From positions 452,403-516,402 of the forward strand of contig NZ_KQ948928.1 in the NCBI RefSeq assembly GCF_001514235.1: a stretch of 64,000 nucleotides of DNA. Reading direction: 5' to 3'. Positions within the stretch are counted from its first letter, which is position 1. Every line of letters begins with the position of its first letter. The DNA comes from Streptomyces caeruleatus (GTDB taxonomy: Bacteria; Actinomycetota; Actinomycetes; Streptomycetales; Streptomycetaceae). Shown piece after piece: positions 36,013 through 44,895 of the stretch. The translations under genes and the position numbers were made by a program. Under the pieces are notes generated by a model. It was not told where the DNA came from. It saw only the letters and a program-made list of their open reading frames with translations, and made no database searches.

Positions 36013-37341
36013 ATGCGCGTCAACAGAATCAGCCGTGCCCGCAGGCGGGCGGCCCTCGGTCTGTCCCTGGCGGCGCTGGCCGCCGGCGCGACGGCCGGGG
36101 CGGGACCGGCCGCGGCGCACCCCAAGGCGGCCGCCGCCCCGGCCCCCAACTGCAGCGCGGCCTACCGCATCGAGCAGAAGCTCTCCACCGGCACCACCTG
36201 GCGGATGTGCTGGCGCTTCAACAGCACCTCCGGTGTCGTCCTGGAGGACATCTCCTACCAGCCGCCCGGCGAGGCCAAGCCGATCAAGGTCCTCAACAGC
36301 GCCAAGCTGGCCCAGATCCATGTGCCGTACGACGACGGCAACGCCGAGTACAACGACGTCACCGAGTACAACTTCGGCAACGGCCTGCTGAACATGAAGC
36401 CCGCCGAATGCCCCGGCGGCACCATCAAGACGGTCAAGGTCCGCGAGCCCATGTACTCCGCCTCGCAGGACGTCAAGGGCCTGTGCGCCACGACGCGTTC
36501 GCGCGGCCACGCGTACCACCTGCAGACCGAGCCGCCGAACGGGAACGTCGGCAAGAGCTACCAGGCCCAGGGCAAGGACCTGCTGCTCTACACCGTCAAC
36601 AAGGTGAGCTGGTACGAGTACATCACCGAGTGGCGGTTCCAGGACGACGGCACCATGACCATGAACGTCGGCGCGACCGGCAGCCTCGCCCCGGAGGACT
36701 ACGACTCCGGTGACGGCCGGGGCTGGCCCATCGGCAAGGGCGCCAAGGACTACGCCGACAGCCACAGCCACAACGTCTTCTGGCGGCTCGACTTCGGCCT
36801 CGACGGCTCCTCCAAGACCCGTGTCGAGCAGTACGACTCGAAGGTCAGCCCGGCCGCGGGCGACCGGGGCCCGACCAACAAGACGACACTCACGAAGGTC
36901 ACCAAGGAACTCGCGGGCGACGCCAAGAACATGCGCTGGTGGCGGGTGGTCAGCCAGTCGGGCAAGAACAAGGACGGGCACGCGCGCTCGTACGAGCTCG
37001 TCCCGGGCGCCCAGACCAAGTATCCGGGCCGCCCCTTCACCAACCACGACGTGTACTTCACCGAGTACAACAAGTGCGAGCAGTACGCCAGCGGCAACCT
37101 GGGCGCCTGCGCCACCGGACACCCCGACTCCGTCGACAAGTGGGTCAACGGGCAGTCCCTCACCCACCCCGTCGTCTGGATGAACGTGGGCTTCCACCAC
37201 ATCGTGCGGGACGAGGACCAGCAGCCGATGCCGGTCCACTGGCAGGGCTTCTCGATCGCCCCGCGTGACGTGACCGCTATGAATCCGCTCACTCCGGCGG
37301 ACCTCAAGGGCATCAACGGGCACGTCGGCCGGGACAGTTGA
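36013..37341 (+). CDS. Copper amine oxidase catalytic-domain protein (secreted)
   Basis: A 442-residue exported protein carrying only the catalytic domain of copper amine oxidase. The signal has RARRRAALGLSLAALAAGA, possibly Tat-type, cleaved near ...AAAH. Copper ligands: HSHNVFWRLDFGLDG (His251, His253) and a third His in VGFHHIVRDEDQQPMPVHW. The topaquinone motif, normally N-Y-D/E, reads SWYEYITEWRF, so precursor Tyr201 is kept but the preceding Asn is Trp. A VPYDDGN...YNDVTEYNFG stretch matches the catalytic-base region. It should oxidise primary amines to aldehyde, peroxide and ammonia if cofactor biogenesis works; activity is uncertain because of the altered motif. Confidence 0.85.
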   Translation: MRVNRISRARRRAALGLSLAALAAGATAGAGPAAAHPKAAAAPAPNCSAAYRIEQKLSTGTTWRMCWRFNSTSGVVLEDISYQPPGEAKPIKVLNSAKLAQIHVPYDDGNAEYNDVTEYNFGNGLLNMKPAECPGGTIKTVKVREPMYSASQDVKGLCATTRSRGHAYHLQTEPPNGNVGKSYQAQGKDLLLYTVNKVSWYEYITEWRFQDDGTMTMNVGATGSLAPEDYDSGDGRGWPIGKGAKDYADSHSHNVFWRLDFGLDGSSKTRVEQYDSKVSPAAGDRGPTNKTTLTKVTKELAGDAKNMRWWRVVSQSGKNKDGHARSYELVPGAQTKYPGRPFTNHDVYFTEYNKCEQYASGNLGACATGHPDSVDKWVNGQSLTHPVVWMNVGFHHIVRDEDQQPMPVHWQGFSIAPRDVTAMNPLTPADLKGINGHVGRDS

Positions 37342-37443
37342 GAAACGACCCTGTCCATCCGGCTGCACCGCCCGCCGCTCCCGGAGTACCCTTCCTTGAT
37401 CGTTGGGACGGGGATGCTCGGGGGAGCGGAAGGCGGTGCGCGG

Positions 37444-38682
37444 GTGGGCTCGGGAGGGCTGGAGTTGCCCCCTGGTGACGAGGGTCACGAGGGGAACTCC
37501 GCAGACGTCCCGCCCGGCACGGTGTCCCTGGCCCGGCCGATGGAGACCAGCTCCATCGGCCCGGAGCTGGACTGGGACACCGAGGCCTGGCTCGAGGTAC
37601 GCACCCGCGCCCAGCGCGCCGGCCGGGCCTACATCTGGCTGAACCTCGTCGAACAGCGGCTGCGCGCGGTCGTGGCCGCTGTCGTGCGCCCCATCTACGA
37701 ACCCGTCCACGGCGACGACTGGGTGGTCGCGGCGGCGGGACCGGCCGGCCAGGAGTGGGTGCAGCGGGCGGTCGCCGTACGCGAAGTCAGCCGCCGCAAG
37801 GGCTACTTGCTGGACCCGGCCGACGACAACGTCCTCAGCTTCCTCACGCTGCCGCAGCTGCGCGAGCTGATGGTGCAGCACTGGCCGTGCTTCGAGCCGT
37901 ACGTCGACGACCGCCGGGACGTCGAACTCGCCCTGGACGAGCTCGAAGTGACCCGCAACGTCGTCTCCCGCAACCGCGCCCTGTCCGAGGCGGTCCTCAA
38001 CCAGGCCGAACGGGCCTCGGCGCGGCTGCTGGAGATCCTCGGCACGGGCGGAGACGTGCCGTCGGCGCGCCGGCTGCCCATCGACGCCGTCGAGGACCTG
38101 GTCGGCGACCGGTACGCCGACGTGGTCGCCGTGCACCCCGACCGGGTGCGGCTGCTGCGCCAGTTCCCGGCCGAGGACATCTTCGGCGGCGCCCGCAGGC
38201 TCGACGCCATCGGCATCGGCCTCAACCTGCTCGTGCAGAACTTCTCCGGCCGTCGGCTGGTGCGGCTGGCCGAGTCCGGCTGCCGGGTGCGGCTGCTGTT
38301 CCTGAACCCGGCCTCCAGCGCGGTCAAGCGGCGCGAACGCGAACTCGGCATCAAGCGCGGCGAGCTGAGCCGCGCCGTCGAGATGAACATCCTGCACATG
38401 CGCCGGGTCCGGTCGCGGCTGCGGGACCCGGGCGCGTTCGAGATCCAGGTCTTCGACGAGACGCCCCGCTTCACCGCCTACCTCGTGGACGGCGACGGCT
38501 CCGACGGCATCGCGGTCGTGCAGACCTATCTGCGCCGGATGCGCGGACTGGAGGCGCCGGTCCTGGTGCTGCGCAACGGCAGCCGGGTGGTCAAGTCGGA
38601 CGAGATGGACGAAGGCGGGCTTTTCCCCACGTATCGCGAGGAGTTCGAGCTCATGTGGGCGGATTCGCGACCTGTGTCCTGA
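37444..38682 (+). CDS. SAV2148-family HEPN-domain protein
   Basis: A 412-residue cytosolic protein conserved in Streptomyces and known by the label SAV2148-family HEPN domain. The first half is helical (TEAWLEVRTRAQRAGRAYIW, then NLVEQRLRAVV). The second half, from about residue 230 (VHPDRVRLLRQFPAEDIFGGARRLDAIG), resembles the PLD/DUF-type sensor domain of some regulators, ending VVQTYLRRMRGLEAPVLVLR. GTG 37444 is chosen by family N-terminus (SGGLELPPGDEGHEGNS); ATG 37414 is an alternative. HEPN domains are often RNases or nucleic-acid sensors, but no classical RX4-6H motif stands out here. Confidence 0.78.
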   Translation: MGSGGLELPPGDEGHEGNSADVPPGTVSLARPMETSSIGPELDWDTEAWLEVRTRAQRAGRAYIWLNLVEQRLRAVVAAVVRPIYEPVHGDDWVVAAAGPAGQEWVQRAVAVREVSRRKGYLLDPADDNVLSFLTLPQLRELMVQHWPCFEPYVDDRRDVELALDELEVTRNVVSRNRALSEAVLNQAERASARLLEILGTGGDVPSARRLPIDAVEDLVGDRYADVVAVHPDRVRLLRQFPAEDIFGGARRLDAIGIGLNLLVQNFSGRRLVRLAESGCRVRLLFLNPASSAVKRRERELGIKRGELSRAVEMNILHMRRVRSRLRDPGAFEIQVFDETPRFTAYLVDGDGSDGIAVVQTYLRRMRGLEAPVLVLRNGSRVVKSDEMDEGGLFPTYREEFELMWADSRPVS

Positions 38683-38797
38683 ACCCGTGTCCTGAACCGT
38701 CCCACGGGCCAAGCGGAACGCGGTCCTCTGATTGTCAGTGGCCCATGGGAAGGTGGAGACCACTGGGGGAACGCACCACCAAGAAGGGGGACCGCCC

Positions 38798-39532
38798 ATG
38801 GGCTGGCACCGTGAGCTGCTGATCGGCTTCGACCTGGAGACGACCGGGACAGATCCGCGCGAGGCGCGCATCGTCACCGCCGCCGTGATCGAGGTCCGGG
38901 ACGGGCAGCCCCTGGGGCGCAAGGAGTGGCTCGCCGATCCGGGCGTCGAGATCCCGGCGGACGCGGTCGCGGTCCACGGCATCAGCAACGAACGCGCGAC
39001 CGCCGAGGGCCGCCCCGCCGACCAGGTCGCGGACGCCGTCGCGGACGTCCTGGTGGCCTACTGGAAGACGGGCGTGCCGGTCGTCGCCTACAACGCGGCC
39101 TTCGACCTGAGCCTGCTCTCCGCAGAACTGCGGCGCTACGGACTGCCGTCCCTGCGCGACCGACTGGGCGGCCGGGACCCCGCCCCGGTCATCGACCCGT
39201 ACACCATCGACCGCTGGGCCGACCGCTACCGCCGCGGCAAGCGCAACCTCGAAGCGGTCTGCCGGGAGTACGGCATCGCACTCGACGCCGCCCACGACGC
39301 CTGCGCCGACGCCCTCGCCGCGGCCCGGCTGGCCTGTGCGATAGGCGGCCGCCACCCCAAGATCGCGGCCCTCGGCCCGGCGGAGCTGCACCTGCGCCAG
39401 ATCGAGTGGTACGCCGAGTGGGCGGCGGACTTCCAGAGCTTCCTGCGCCGCAAGGGCGACGCGACCGCGGTGGTCGACGGCACCTGGCCGCTGAGGGAGC
39501 CGGCCGGCGAGACGGCGGGGGAGACCGTCTGA
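38798..39532 (+). CDS. DEDDh 3'-5' exonuclease (DnaQ-like)
   Basis: A 244-residue exonuclease of the DNA polymerase III epsilon type. Motifs: ExoI LIGFDLETTG (Asp, Glu), ExoII VVAYNAAFDLSLL and ExoIII HDACADALA (His, Asp). ATG 38798 follows AAGGGGG, giving MGWHRELLIGFDLET. It may proofread or degrade single-stranded DNA in repair. A 10-bp perfect hairpin follows directly. Confidence 0.9.
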   Translation: MGWHRELLIGFDLETTGTDPREARIVTAAVIEVRDGQPLGRKEWLADPGVEIPADAVAVHGISNERATAEGRPADQVADAVADVLVAYWKTGVPVVAYNAAFDLSLLSAELRRYGLPSLRDRLGGRDPAPVIDPYTIDRWADRYRRGKRNLEAVCREYGIALDAAHDACADALAAARLACAIGGRHPKIAALGPAELHLRQIEWYAEWAADFQSFLRRKGDATAVVDGTWPLREPAGETAGETV

Positions 39533-39557
39533 GCACAGGGCACCGCATGCCCTGTGC
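39533..39557. terminator. Perfect 10-bp stem-loop after the exonuclease gene
   Basis: GCACAGGGCA (39533-39542) pairs with TGCCCTGTGC (39548-39557) around CCGCA. It begins at the base after the exonuclease stop and lies between convergent genes. Confidence 0.85.
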
Positions 39558-39586
39558 CCTCCCGAGACCTCTCGGCGAGCCCGCCC

Positions 39587-40129
39587 TCACACCCGGGGCG
39601 GCCCGGGCTCCTGTGCTGCCGGCCCCGCGACGCGCTCGATGCGGGGCTTGGCCAGCCGCTCGTAGTCCGCTCCCGAGATGAGCAGGGAGCGGTCCAGGCG
39701 GGCCGCGTTGAAGTACAGCTTCGGCTGGGCCACGACATCCGGGTCGGCGACCACCTCGAGGTCGTCGTCGAAGCTGAACGGCAGAACCGTGCCCGGGACG
39801 GCACGGGCCAGCCGCTCGGCCGTGTCCGCGTCGCTGAAACCGACGTAGCGCGCGTCGAACAGCGCCCGGACGGCGTCCAGGTCCACCCGGCGGTCCCCGG
39901 GGACGACCGCGAGGACATGACGGGTCGTGCGCCGGTCCACCTTGACCCGCAGCACGATGCACTTCGCGGCCTCGGAGGCCGGGTGCCCGCGCAGCGCGCA
40001 GACGGCCTCGGTGGAGCCCTCGGGCTCGTGGTCGATGAGGCGGTAGTCGACGCGGGAGGAGTCGAGCAGGGAGATCAGGTGCCCGTAAGTGTCGTGGTGG
40101 GCGGTGCCGTCGTCGGGGCGGTCGGGCAT
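39587..40129 (-). CDS. YbaK/EbsC-family aminoacyl-tRNA deacylase-like protein
   Basis: A 180-residue protein of the YbaK/ProX editing family. Blocks: YRLIDHEPEGSTEAVCALRG, HPASEAAKCIVLRV, with the catalytic-type Lys, and LAVVPGDRRVDLDAVRALF. Members hydrolyse mischarged tRNAs or amino-acid esters. ATG 40129 has AAGGA at 7 bases. The start lies 55 bases inside the end of the upstream DMT gene, an unusually long overlap in a different frame. Confidence 0.88.
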   Translation of the reverse strand: MPDRPDDGTAHHDTYGHLISLLDSSRVDYRLIDHEPEGSTEAVCALRGHPASEAAKCIVLRVKVDRRTTRHVLAVVPGDRRVDLDAVRALFDARYVGFSDADTAERLARAVPGTVLPFSFDDDLEVVADPDVVAQPKLYFNAARLDRSLLISGADYERLAKPRIERVAGPAAQEPGPPRV

Positions 40130-41157
40130 GCGGAGTCCTTGTCGAGGGGGTGGGTCGAGATACGGGACGAGGTGTGTGGCGGGAGGGACGGTGAGGGCAG
40201 CGCGGGGTCGGGGCCAGGGTCGGGGCCAGGGTCGGGCCCGGGGTCGGGTGCGGCGCGGTGCGCGCGCTCCACCGCCTGCCCCCAGTACGTGCCGGCGACC
40301 ATCAGAGCCGCCCCGAGGCCGGTCAGCGCGGTGAGGTGGTCGCCGCCGAGGGCCACGCCGACCGCGACGGCCCACACCGGCTCGGTGCCCAGCAGCAGAC
40401 TGGCCCGGCTGGCGGACGTGCGCTGCACCGCCCAGGTCTGCGCCAGGAAGGCGAACACACTGCAGAACAGGGCGAGATAGACCAGCTGGGCCCAGGTCGC
40501 CGGGTCCGCGTGGACCAGTGTCGGCAGGTCGAGGACGGCGACCGGCAGGAACAGGGCCGTGCCGACGAGGGTCTGCACCGTCGTCAGCTGGAGCGGGCGG
40601 ACCGCCCGGCCGGCGGTGAGGCGGCCGACCAGGACGACATGCCCGGCCCGGATCACCGCTGCGCCGAGCATCAGCAGATCGCCGAGGCGCGGCGCGTGGA
40701 AGCCGTTGCCCGACATCAGCAGCCCGACGGCCAGGACGCACAGGCCGGTCGCGGCGAAGAACGCGGCAGGCGGCGCGCCGCGGTGGCCGCCGCGGTCGAG
40801 GAGCGGGGTGAGGACGATGGTCAGGCTGATGATGAGGCCGGCGTTGGCGGCGCTGGTGTGGGCGACGCCGTACGTCTCCACGACCAGGACCGCCGCCTGG
40901 GTCACCCCCAGGGGCACACCGGCCCGCAGCTCGTCACGCGCCCACCGGCGAGCCCCGCCCCGCCGGGAGGCGACCAGACCGAGACAGGCGAGCGCGGAGA
41001 GGGCGTAGCGGGCGAACAGCACCAGCAGGACGGGCAGCGCGGCCGTCGCCGTCTGGGCGGACAGATAGCTGGAACCCCAGACGAGCGCGACAAGGAGGAG
41101 TACCGCATCGGTACGGCGGACGTCGGACACCCGCCTACGGTGCACCGGAAGCTCCAT
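40075..41157 (-). CDS. EamA/DMT-superfamily transporter
   Basis: Membrane transporter of 360 residues with about ten helices in two EamA repeats (about 15-140 and 155-285): VLLLVALVWGSSYLSAQTA, then VFAFLAQTWAVQRTSASRAS. The C-terminal tail beyond residue 300 has four Asp-Pro-Gly-Pro units and a Thr/Pro-rich end that overlaps the downstream YbaK gene, so translation past 40129 may be an accident of frame rather than functional. ATG 41157 follows AAGGTGG. It is divergent from a LysR regulator with a shared operator-like palindrome, so it is probably the regulator's target. Confidence 0.88.
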   Translation of the reverse strand: MELPVHRRRVSDVRRTDAVLLLVALVWGSSYLSAQTATAALPVLLVLFARYALSALACLGLVASRRGGARRWARDELRAGVPLGVTQAAVLVVETYGVAHTSAANAGLIISLTIVLTPLLDRGGHRGAPPAAFFAATGLCVLAVGLLMSGNGFHAPRLGDLLMLGAAVIRAGHVVLVGRLTAGRAVRPLQLTTVQTLVGTALFLPVAVLDLPTLVHADPATWAQLVYLALFCSVFAFLAQTWAVQRTSASRASLLLGTEPVWAVAVGVALGGDHLTALTGLGAALMVAGTYWGQAVERAHRAAPDPGPDPGPDPGPDPALPSPSLPPHTSSRISTHPLDKDSACPTAPTTAPPTTTLTGT

Positions 41158-41175
41158 GAAGCCCAGTACCACCTT

Positions 41176-41192
41176 CTAAAACGATCATTTAG
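41176..41192. promoter_or_regulatory. LysR-type operator between the transporter and regulator genes
   Basis: CTAAA-ACGATCA-TTTAG is a perfect 5-base inverted repeat with the T-N11-A form expected of LysR boxes. It lies midway in the 64-base divergent intergenic region and is AT-rich against a GC-rich background. Confidence 0.7.
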
Positions 41193-41221
41193 CGGCACTA
41201 CATCGTCCCTACACTGACGCC

Positions 41222-42127
41222 ATGGACGAACGCCAGTTGCGGATCCTGCGGGAGCTCGGCGAACTGGGCAGTGTCACGGCGGTCGCCGACGCGCTGCTGG
41301 TGACGCCGTCGGCGATCTCCCAGCAGCTACGGCTGCTCCAGCGCGCGATCCCGGTGCCGCTCACCGAGCGGCAGGGCCGTCGGCTGGTCCTCACCGACGC
41401 CGGACAGGCGCTGGCCGGCGCGGCCGTGGAGGTGGAGACGGCGCTCGCGCGGGCCCGGCACACCGTCGAGGGGTTCCTCGGGCAGCCGGACGCGGAGGTG
41501 TCGGTGGCGGCGTTCCACAGCGCGGGCTCCGCCTTCTTCCCGCTGCTGCTGCGCGCGCTCGCCGGGCCGGGCCGGCCGGTGCCGAGGCTCGCCGACGAGG
41601 ACGTGCCGCAGGAGGACTTCCCGCGCCTGACCAGGGAGTACGACATCGTCCTCGCCCACCGTCTGGAGCACGCCCCGCCCTGGCCGGACACGGTGGCCAC
41701 GACGACGCTGCTGCGCGAGCCGCTCGATGTCGCCATGCCCGCCGACCATCCGCTGGCCGCCAAGCGCCGCGTCACCCCGCGTGACGTGGCCGACGAACCG
41801 TGGATCACCGTGCACGACGGTTTCCCGGTGCTCGCCGTCATCGAGGCCATCGCCGCGGCGGCCGGCCGCCGCCCCCATCTCGCCCACCGCATCAACGAGT
41901 TCGCGGTGGTGGCCGAGGCGGTGGCGGCCGGGGGCGGCATCGCCCTGATCCCGCGCTGGACGATGCGCCCGCATCCGGCGCTGGTCCTGAAGCCGCTGAG
42001 CGGAGTCCAGGCCAGGCGACACATCGACGCGCTCTACCGCCCCGAACGCACGGCCCGTACAGCCGTCCGCACCGTCCTCACCGAGCTGAGCCACGCCGCG
42101 CGCACCATCCGCGACGCGGGGCCATGA
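41222..42127 (+). CDS. LysR-family transcriptional regulator
   Basis: A 301-residue LysR-type regulator: HTH in MDERQLRILRELGELGSV, then AVADALLVTPSAISQQLRLL, and an effector domain from about residue 90. It faces away from the EamA transporter across 64 bases holding a palindromic T-N11-A box, so it most likely controls that gene and itself. The effector is unknown. Confidence 0.9.
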   Translation: MDERQLRILRELGELGSVTAVADALLVTPSAISQQLRLLQRAIPVPLTERQGRRLVLTDAGQALAGAAVEVETALARARHTVEGFLGQPDAEVSVAAFHSAGSAFFPLLLRALAGPGRPVPRLADEDVPQEDFPRLTREYDIVLAHRLEHAPPWPDTVATTTLLREPLDVAMPADHPLAAKRRVTPRDVADEPWITVHDGFPVLAVIEAIAAAAGRRPHLAHRINEFAVVAEAVAAGGGIALIPRWTMRPHPALVLKPLSGVQARRHIDALYRPERTARTAVRTVLTELSHAARTIRDAGP

Positions 42128-42161
42128 GTGCCTGTCGCTCCACAGCGGTAGCGTGATCGGC

Positions 42162-42962
42162 ATGACGGCTGAGGGCGAGGCACTGGTCGGCGGCATGGCG
42201 AACGCGGGGGCGGTCTTCCGCCGCGGTGCTCTGGTGGAGCGTCCGGCGCCGCGCAACGCACCCGCCCTGCACGCCTATCTCCTCGCGTTGAAGAAGCACG
42301 GTTTCGACGCGGCGCCCACCCCTGTCGGTCTCACCGAGGACGGCCGTGAGCAACTGACCTTCATCGTCGGCGACGTGGCTCTGCCGCCGTTCCAGGACCG
42401 GGTGATGACGAGAACCGCTCTGGAGTCGGTGGGGCGCCTGCTGCGGCGCCTGCATGAGACCAGCGCGGCCGTCGGGGTCGACTCCCGTGCCGGTTGGACC
42501 GGGGACCTGGCCGACCCGGAGGGCGGAACGATGCTCTGCCACAACGACGTGTGCCCGGAGAACGTCGTCTTCCGTGACGGCCGTGCCATCGCCCTGATCG
42601 ATTTCGACCTGGCGGCCCCGGGCCGTCCCCTCTGGGACGTCGCCATGACCGCCCGCTACTGGGTGCCGATGCTCGATCCCGCGTCTGCGGCCGGTTTCTA
42701 TCCCGCGGGGCTGGATGCGCCGGCGCGGCTGCGGATCCTCGCCGACGGCTACGGTCTCTCACCGCGGGACCGCGCCGGCTTGCCCGGCGTCGTGGAGCAG
42801 GCCACCGAGGTCTGCCGGGCCTTCGTGGCCCGCCGTGTGGCTGACGGCGACGCGGTCTATGTCCGGGCGCTGGCCGAGCGCGGTGGATGGGAACGCTGGG
42901 ATCGTGTGCGGACCTGGCTGGCGGAGCGCCGCGAGACGTTCACGGCCGCGTTGCTGGACTGA
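42162..42962 (+). CDS. Phosphotransferase-family kinase-like protein (APH type)
   Basis: A 266-residue protein of the aminoglycoside/choline phosphotransferase fold with an intact active site: catalytic loop MLCHNDVCPENVVF and metal motif IALIDFDLAAPGRPLWDVA. ATG 42162 is used; GTG 42153 is in frame. It starts 34 bases after the LysR stop, so may share its transcript. The substrate (drug, sugar or lipid head group) cannot be inferred. Confidence 0.87.
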   Translation: MTAEGEALVGGMANAGAVFRRGALVERPAPRNAPALHAYLLALKKHGFDAAPTPVGLTEDGREQLTFIVGDVALPPFQDRVMTRTALESVGRLLRRLHETSAAVGVDSRAGWTGDLADPEGGTMLCHNDVCPENVVFRDGRAIALIDFDLAAPGRPLWDVAMTARYWVPMLDPASAAGFYPAGLDAPARLRILADGYGLSPRDRAGLPGVVEQATEVCRAFVARRVADGDAVYVRALAERGGWERWDRVRTWLAERRETFTAALLD

Positions 42963-42975
42963 CCGGTCCAGGCGT

Positions 42976-44037
42976 TCAGGCGAGGAGTTCGGCGAGTTGG
43001 GCCATCTCGCTGGGCGGGTCGATCACCGGTTGGATGAGGAGCTCGTCGACGCCTGCCTGTTCCAGGGCGGTGATGCGGGTGCGGAGGTCGTCGCGGGTGC
43101 CGACGAGGGCCAGGCTGTTCATCAGCGAGGGAAGGACCAGGTCCCGGTCCTGTGGTGCGATGCGTCCGAGGTAGTTGGGATAGAGCTTGGTGTACCGGTC
43201 CGGCGCGGTGGCGGTGGTGCCACGCCGGTCGAGGAGTTGCCGCACCGCCTCGCGTGCGTCGGGGCCGAGTTGCGCGGCGAAGGCGGGGGTGTCGGCGGCG
43301 AAGTCCAGCAGCGACAGGACGAGGTGACCGGTCGTGTCCCGGGCCGCGTCGCTGTCGGCGTCCTCGTGGTCGCGCAGCAGGTGGAGCGCGGTGACCACGT
43401 AGGAGTTCGGGGGTGAGTCGGGTGAGTCGGGGTCGTGGAGCGTGCCGTGGGCGGATTGGCGGCGGGCGTCGTGCAGCGCGTGCCAGGCGGTGGGGTCGAG
43501 CAGGCCGAAGGAGATGAGGCCGGAACCGCGGCGCCCGGCGACGGCGGCGGCTTGGGGCCCGAGCGCGGCCACGACGAACTCGATCGGATCGGTGGTGTTC
43601 ACCTGCGCCCCGGCGTGCAGGAACCGGATGCCGCGGACCCGGTTCCCCTCGCGGTACTCGGTCGGGCGCCCGGCACACAGGTCCTGGAGTGCCGCGGTGA
43701 AGTTCTCCAGCGCGGCCGTCGTGGTCGGCGGCATGCCCAGCGTGCGCCGGGCGGTGTTTCCGGTGCCGACCCCGCAGCTGATCCGGCCCGGTGCCAGGGC
43801 ATTGAGGCTGGCGAAGGCGCTCGCCGCGGCCGGGGCCGAGCGCAACGCCGGTGAGGTCACGCCGACACCGAGCCGGATACGACGGGTGGCCTTCGCGCAC
43901 AGGCTCAGGGCGACGAAGGGGTCCCCGTGGACCATCGGGGTGTCATTGACCCAGAAGCTGTGCAGGCCCAACTCCTCGGCCCGCACGGCGAGGTCCTCCA
44001 CACCGGGCTGCGCGGCGACCACGACGCCTGCACGCAT
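42976..44037 (-). CDS. LLM-class (F420/FMN-dependent) oxidoreductase
   Basis: A 353-residue luciferase-like TIM-barrel oxidoreductase. It begins MRAGVVVAAQPGVEDLAVRA and contains FWVNDTPMVHGDPFVALSL, RIRLGVGVTSPALRSAPAAA and RISCGVGTGNTARRTLGMPP. This arrangement resembles F420-dependent reductases/dehydrogenases, common in actinobacteria. ATG 44037 follows GGAGG. The substrate is unknown. It converges with the preceding phosphotransferase. Confidence 0.87.
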   Translation of the reverse strand: MRAGVVVAAQPGVEDLAVRAEELGLHSFWVNDTPMVHGDPFVALSLCAKATRRIRLGVGVTSPALRSAPAAASAFASLNALAPGRISCGVGTGNTARRTLGMPPTTTAALENFTAALQDLCAGRPTEYREGNRVRGIRFLHAGAQVNTTDPIEFVVAALGPQAAAVAGRRGSGLISFGLLDPTAWHALHDARRQSAHGTLHDPDSPDSPPNSYVVTALHLLRDHEDADSDAARDTTGHLVLSLLDFAADTPAFAAQLGPDAREAVRQLLDRRGTTATAPDRYTKLYPNYLGRIAPQDRDLVLPSLMNSLALVGTRDDLRTRITALEQAGVDELLIQPVIDPPSEMAQLAELLA

Positions 44038-44190
44038 CAGACCTCCAAGGGACGAGGCTCGCATCGAGCCTGCTCATGCTGGCAGGTCCCGGGGCCGAAG
44101 CCCATGGCCGTGCCGCCGCCCGCGCAGCCACCAGGACGCGGCGCTTTCCGTCGTAGGCTGAATCCCGCACATGAGGGACAGGAGGCCGAG

Positions 44191-44877
44191 GTGGCCGAGA
44201 CGGCGCTGACCGAGACGACGGTGGCCGAGGTGCTGGCCGAACTGGCCGGGCTCGACGACCTGAAGATCCGCGCGGTGAACGAGAAGCACGGCGACGATCA
44301 CGGTGTGAACCTCGGCAAGCTGCGCGCCCTCGCGAAGCGGCTGAAGACGCAGCAGGAGCTCGCGCGCCGGCTCTGGGCGACCGAGGACACCGCGGCCCGG
44401 CTGCTGGCGCTGCTGATCTGCCGCCCGAAGGCGTTCGAGCGCGACGAGCTGGACAGCATGCTGCGCGACGCACGCACCCCCAAGGTGCACGACTGGCTCG
44501 TGAACTACGTGGTGAAGAAGAGCCCGCACTCCGAGGAGCTGCGCGTGGCCTGGTTCGCCGACCCCGATCCCGTCGTCGCCGGCGCCGGCTGGGCGCTGAC
44601 CACCGAACGCGTGGCGAAGAAGCCCACGGGCCTCGACCTCCCGGGACTGCTCGACACCATCGAGGCGGAGATGAAGGACGCCCCGGACCGTCTCCAGTGG
44701 GCGATGAACCACTGCCTGGCGCAGATCGGGATCGAGCACGCCGAGTACCGCGGCCGTGCCCTCGCCATCGGCGAGCGCCTGGAGGTGCTCAAGGACTACC
44801 CGACGTCCCCGGGCTGCACGTCACCGTTCGCGCCGGTCTGGATCACCGAGATGGTGCGCCGGAAGAACGACACGTAG
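44191..44877 (+). CDS. AlkD-like DNA alkylation repair protein
   Basis: A 228-residue all-helical protein of the AlkD/HEAT-repeat DNA glycosylase family, which removes alkylated bases. Characteristic stretches: LGKLRALAKRLKTQQELARR, LWATEDTAARLLALLICRPK, VHDWLVNYVVKKSPHSEELR and LQWAMNHCLAQIGIEHAEYR. GTG 44191 was chosen because AGGAGG lies six bases upstream; the frame is open further upstream but overlaps the divergent gene's promoter. Confidence 0.85.
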   Translation: MAETALTETTVAEVLAELAGLDDLKIRAVNEKHGDDHGVNLGKLRALAKRLKTQQELARRLWATEDTAARLLALLICRPKAFERDELDSMLRDARTPKVHDWLVNYVVKKSPHSEELRVAWFADPDPVVAGAGWALTTERVAKKPTGLDLPGLLDTIEAEMKDAPDRLQWAMNHCLAQIGIEHAEYRGRALAIGERLEVLKDYPTSPGCTSPFAPVWITEMVRRKNDT

Positions 44878-44895
44878 GCACGGCGCGGTTCGCGC

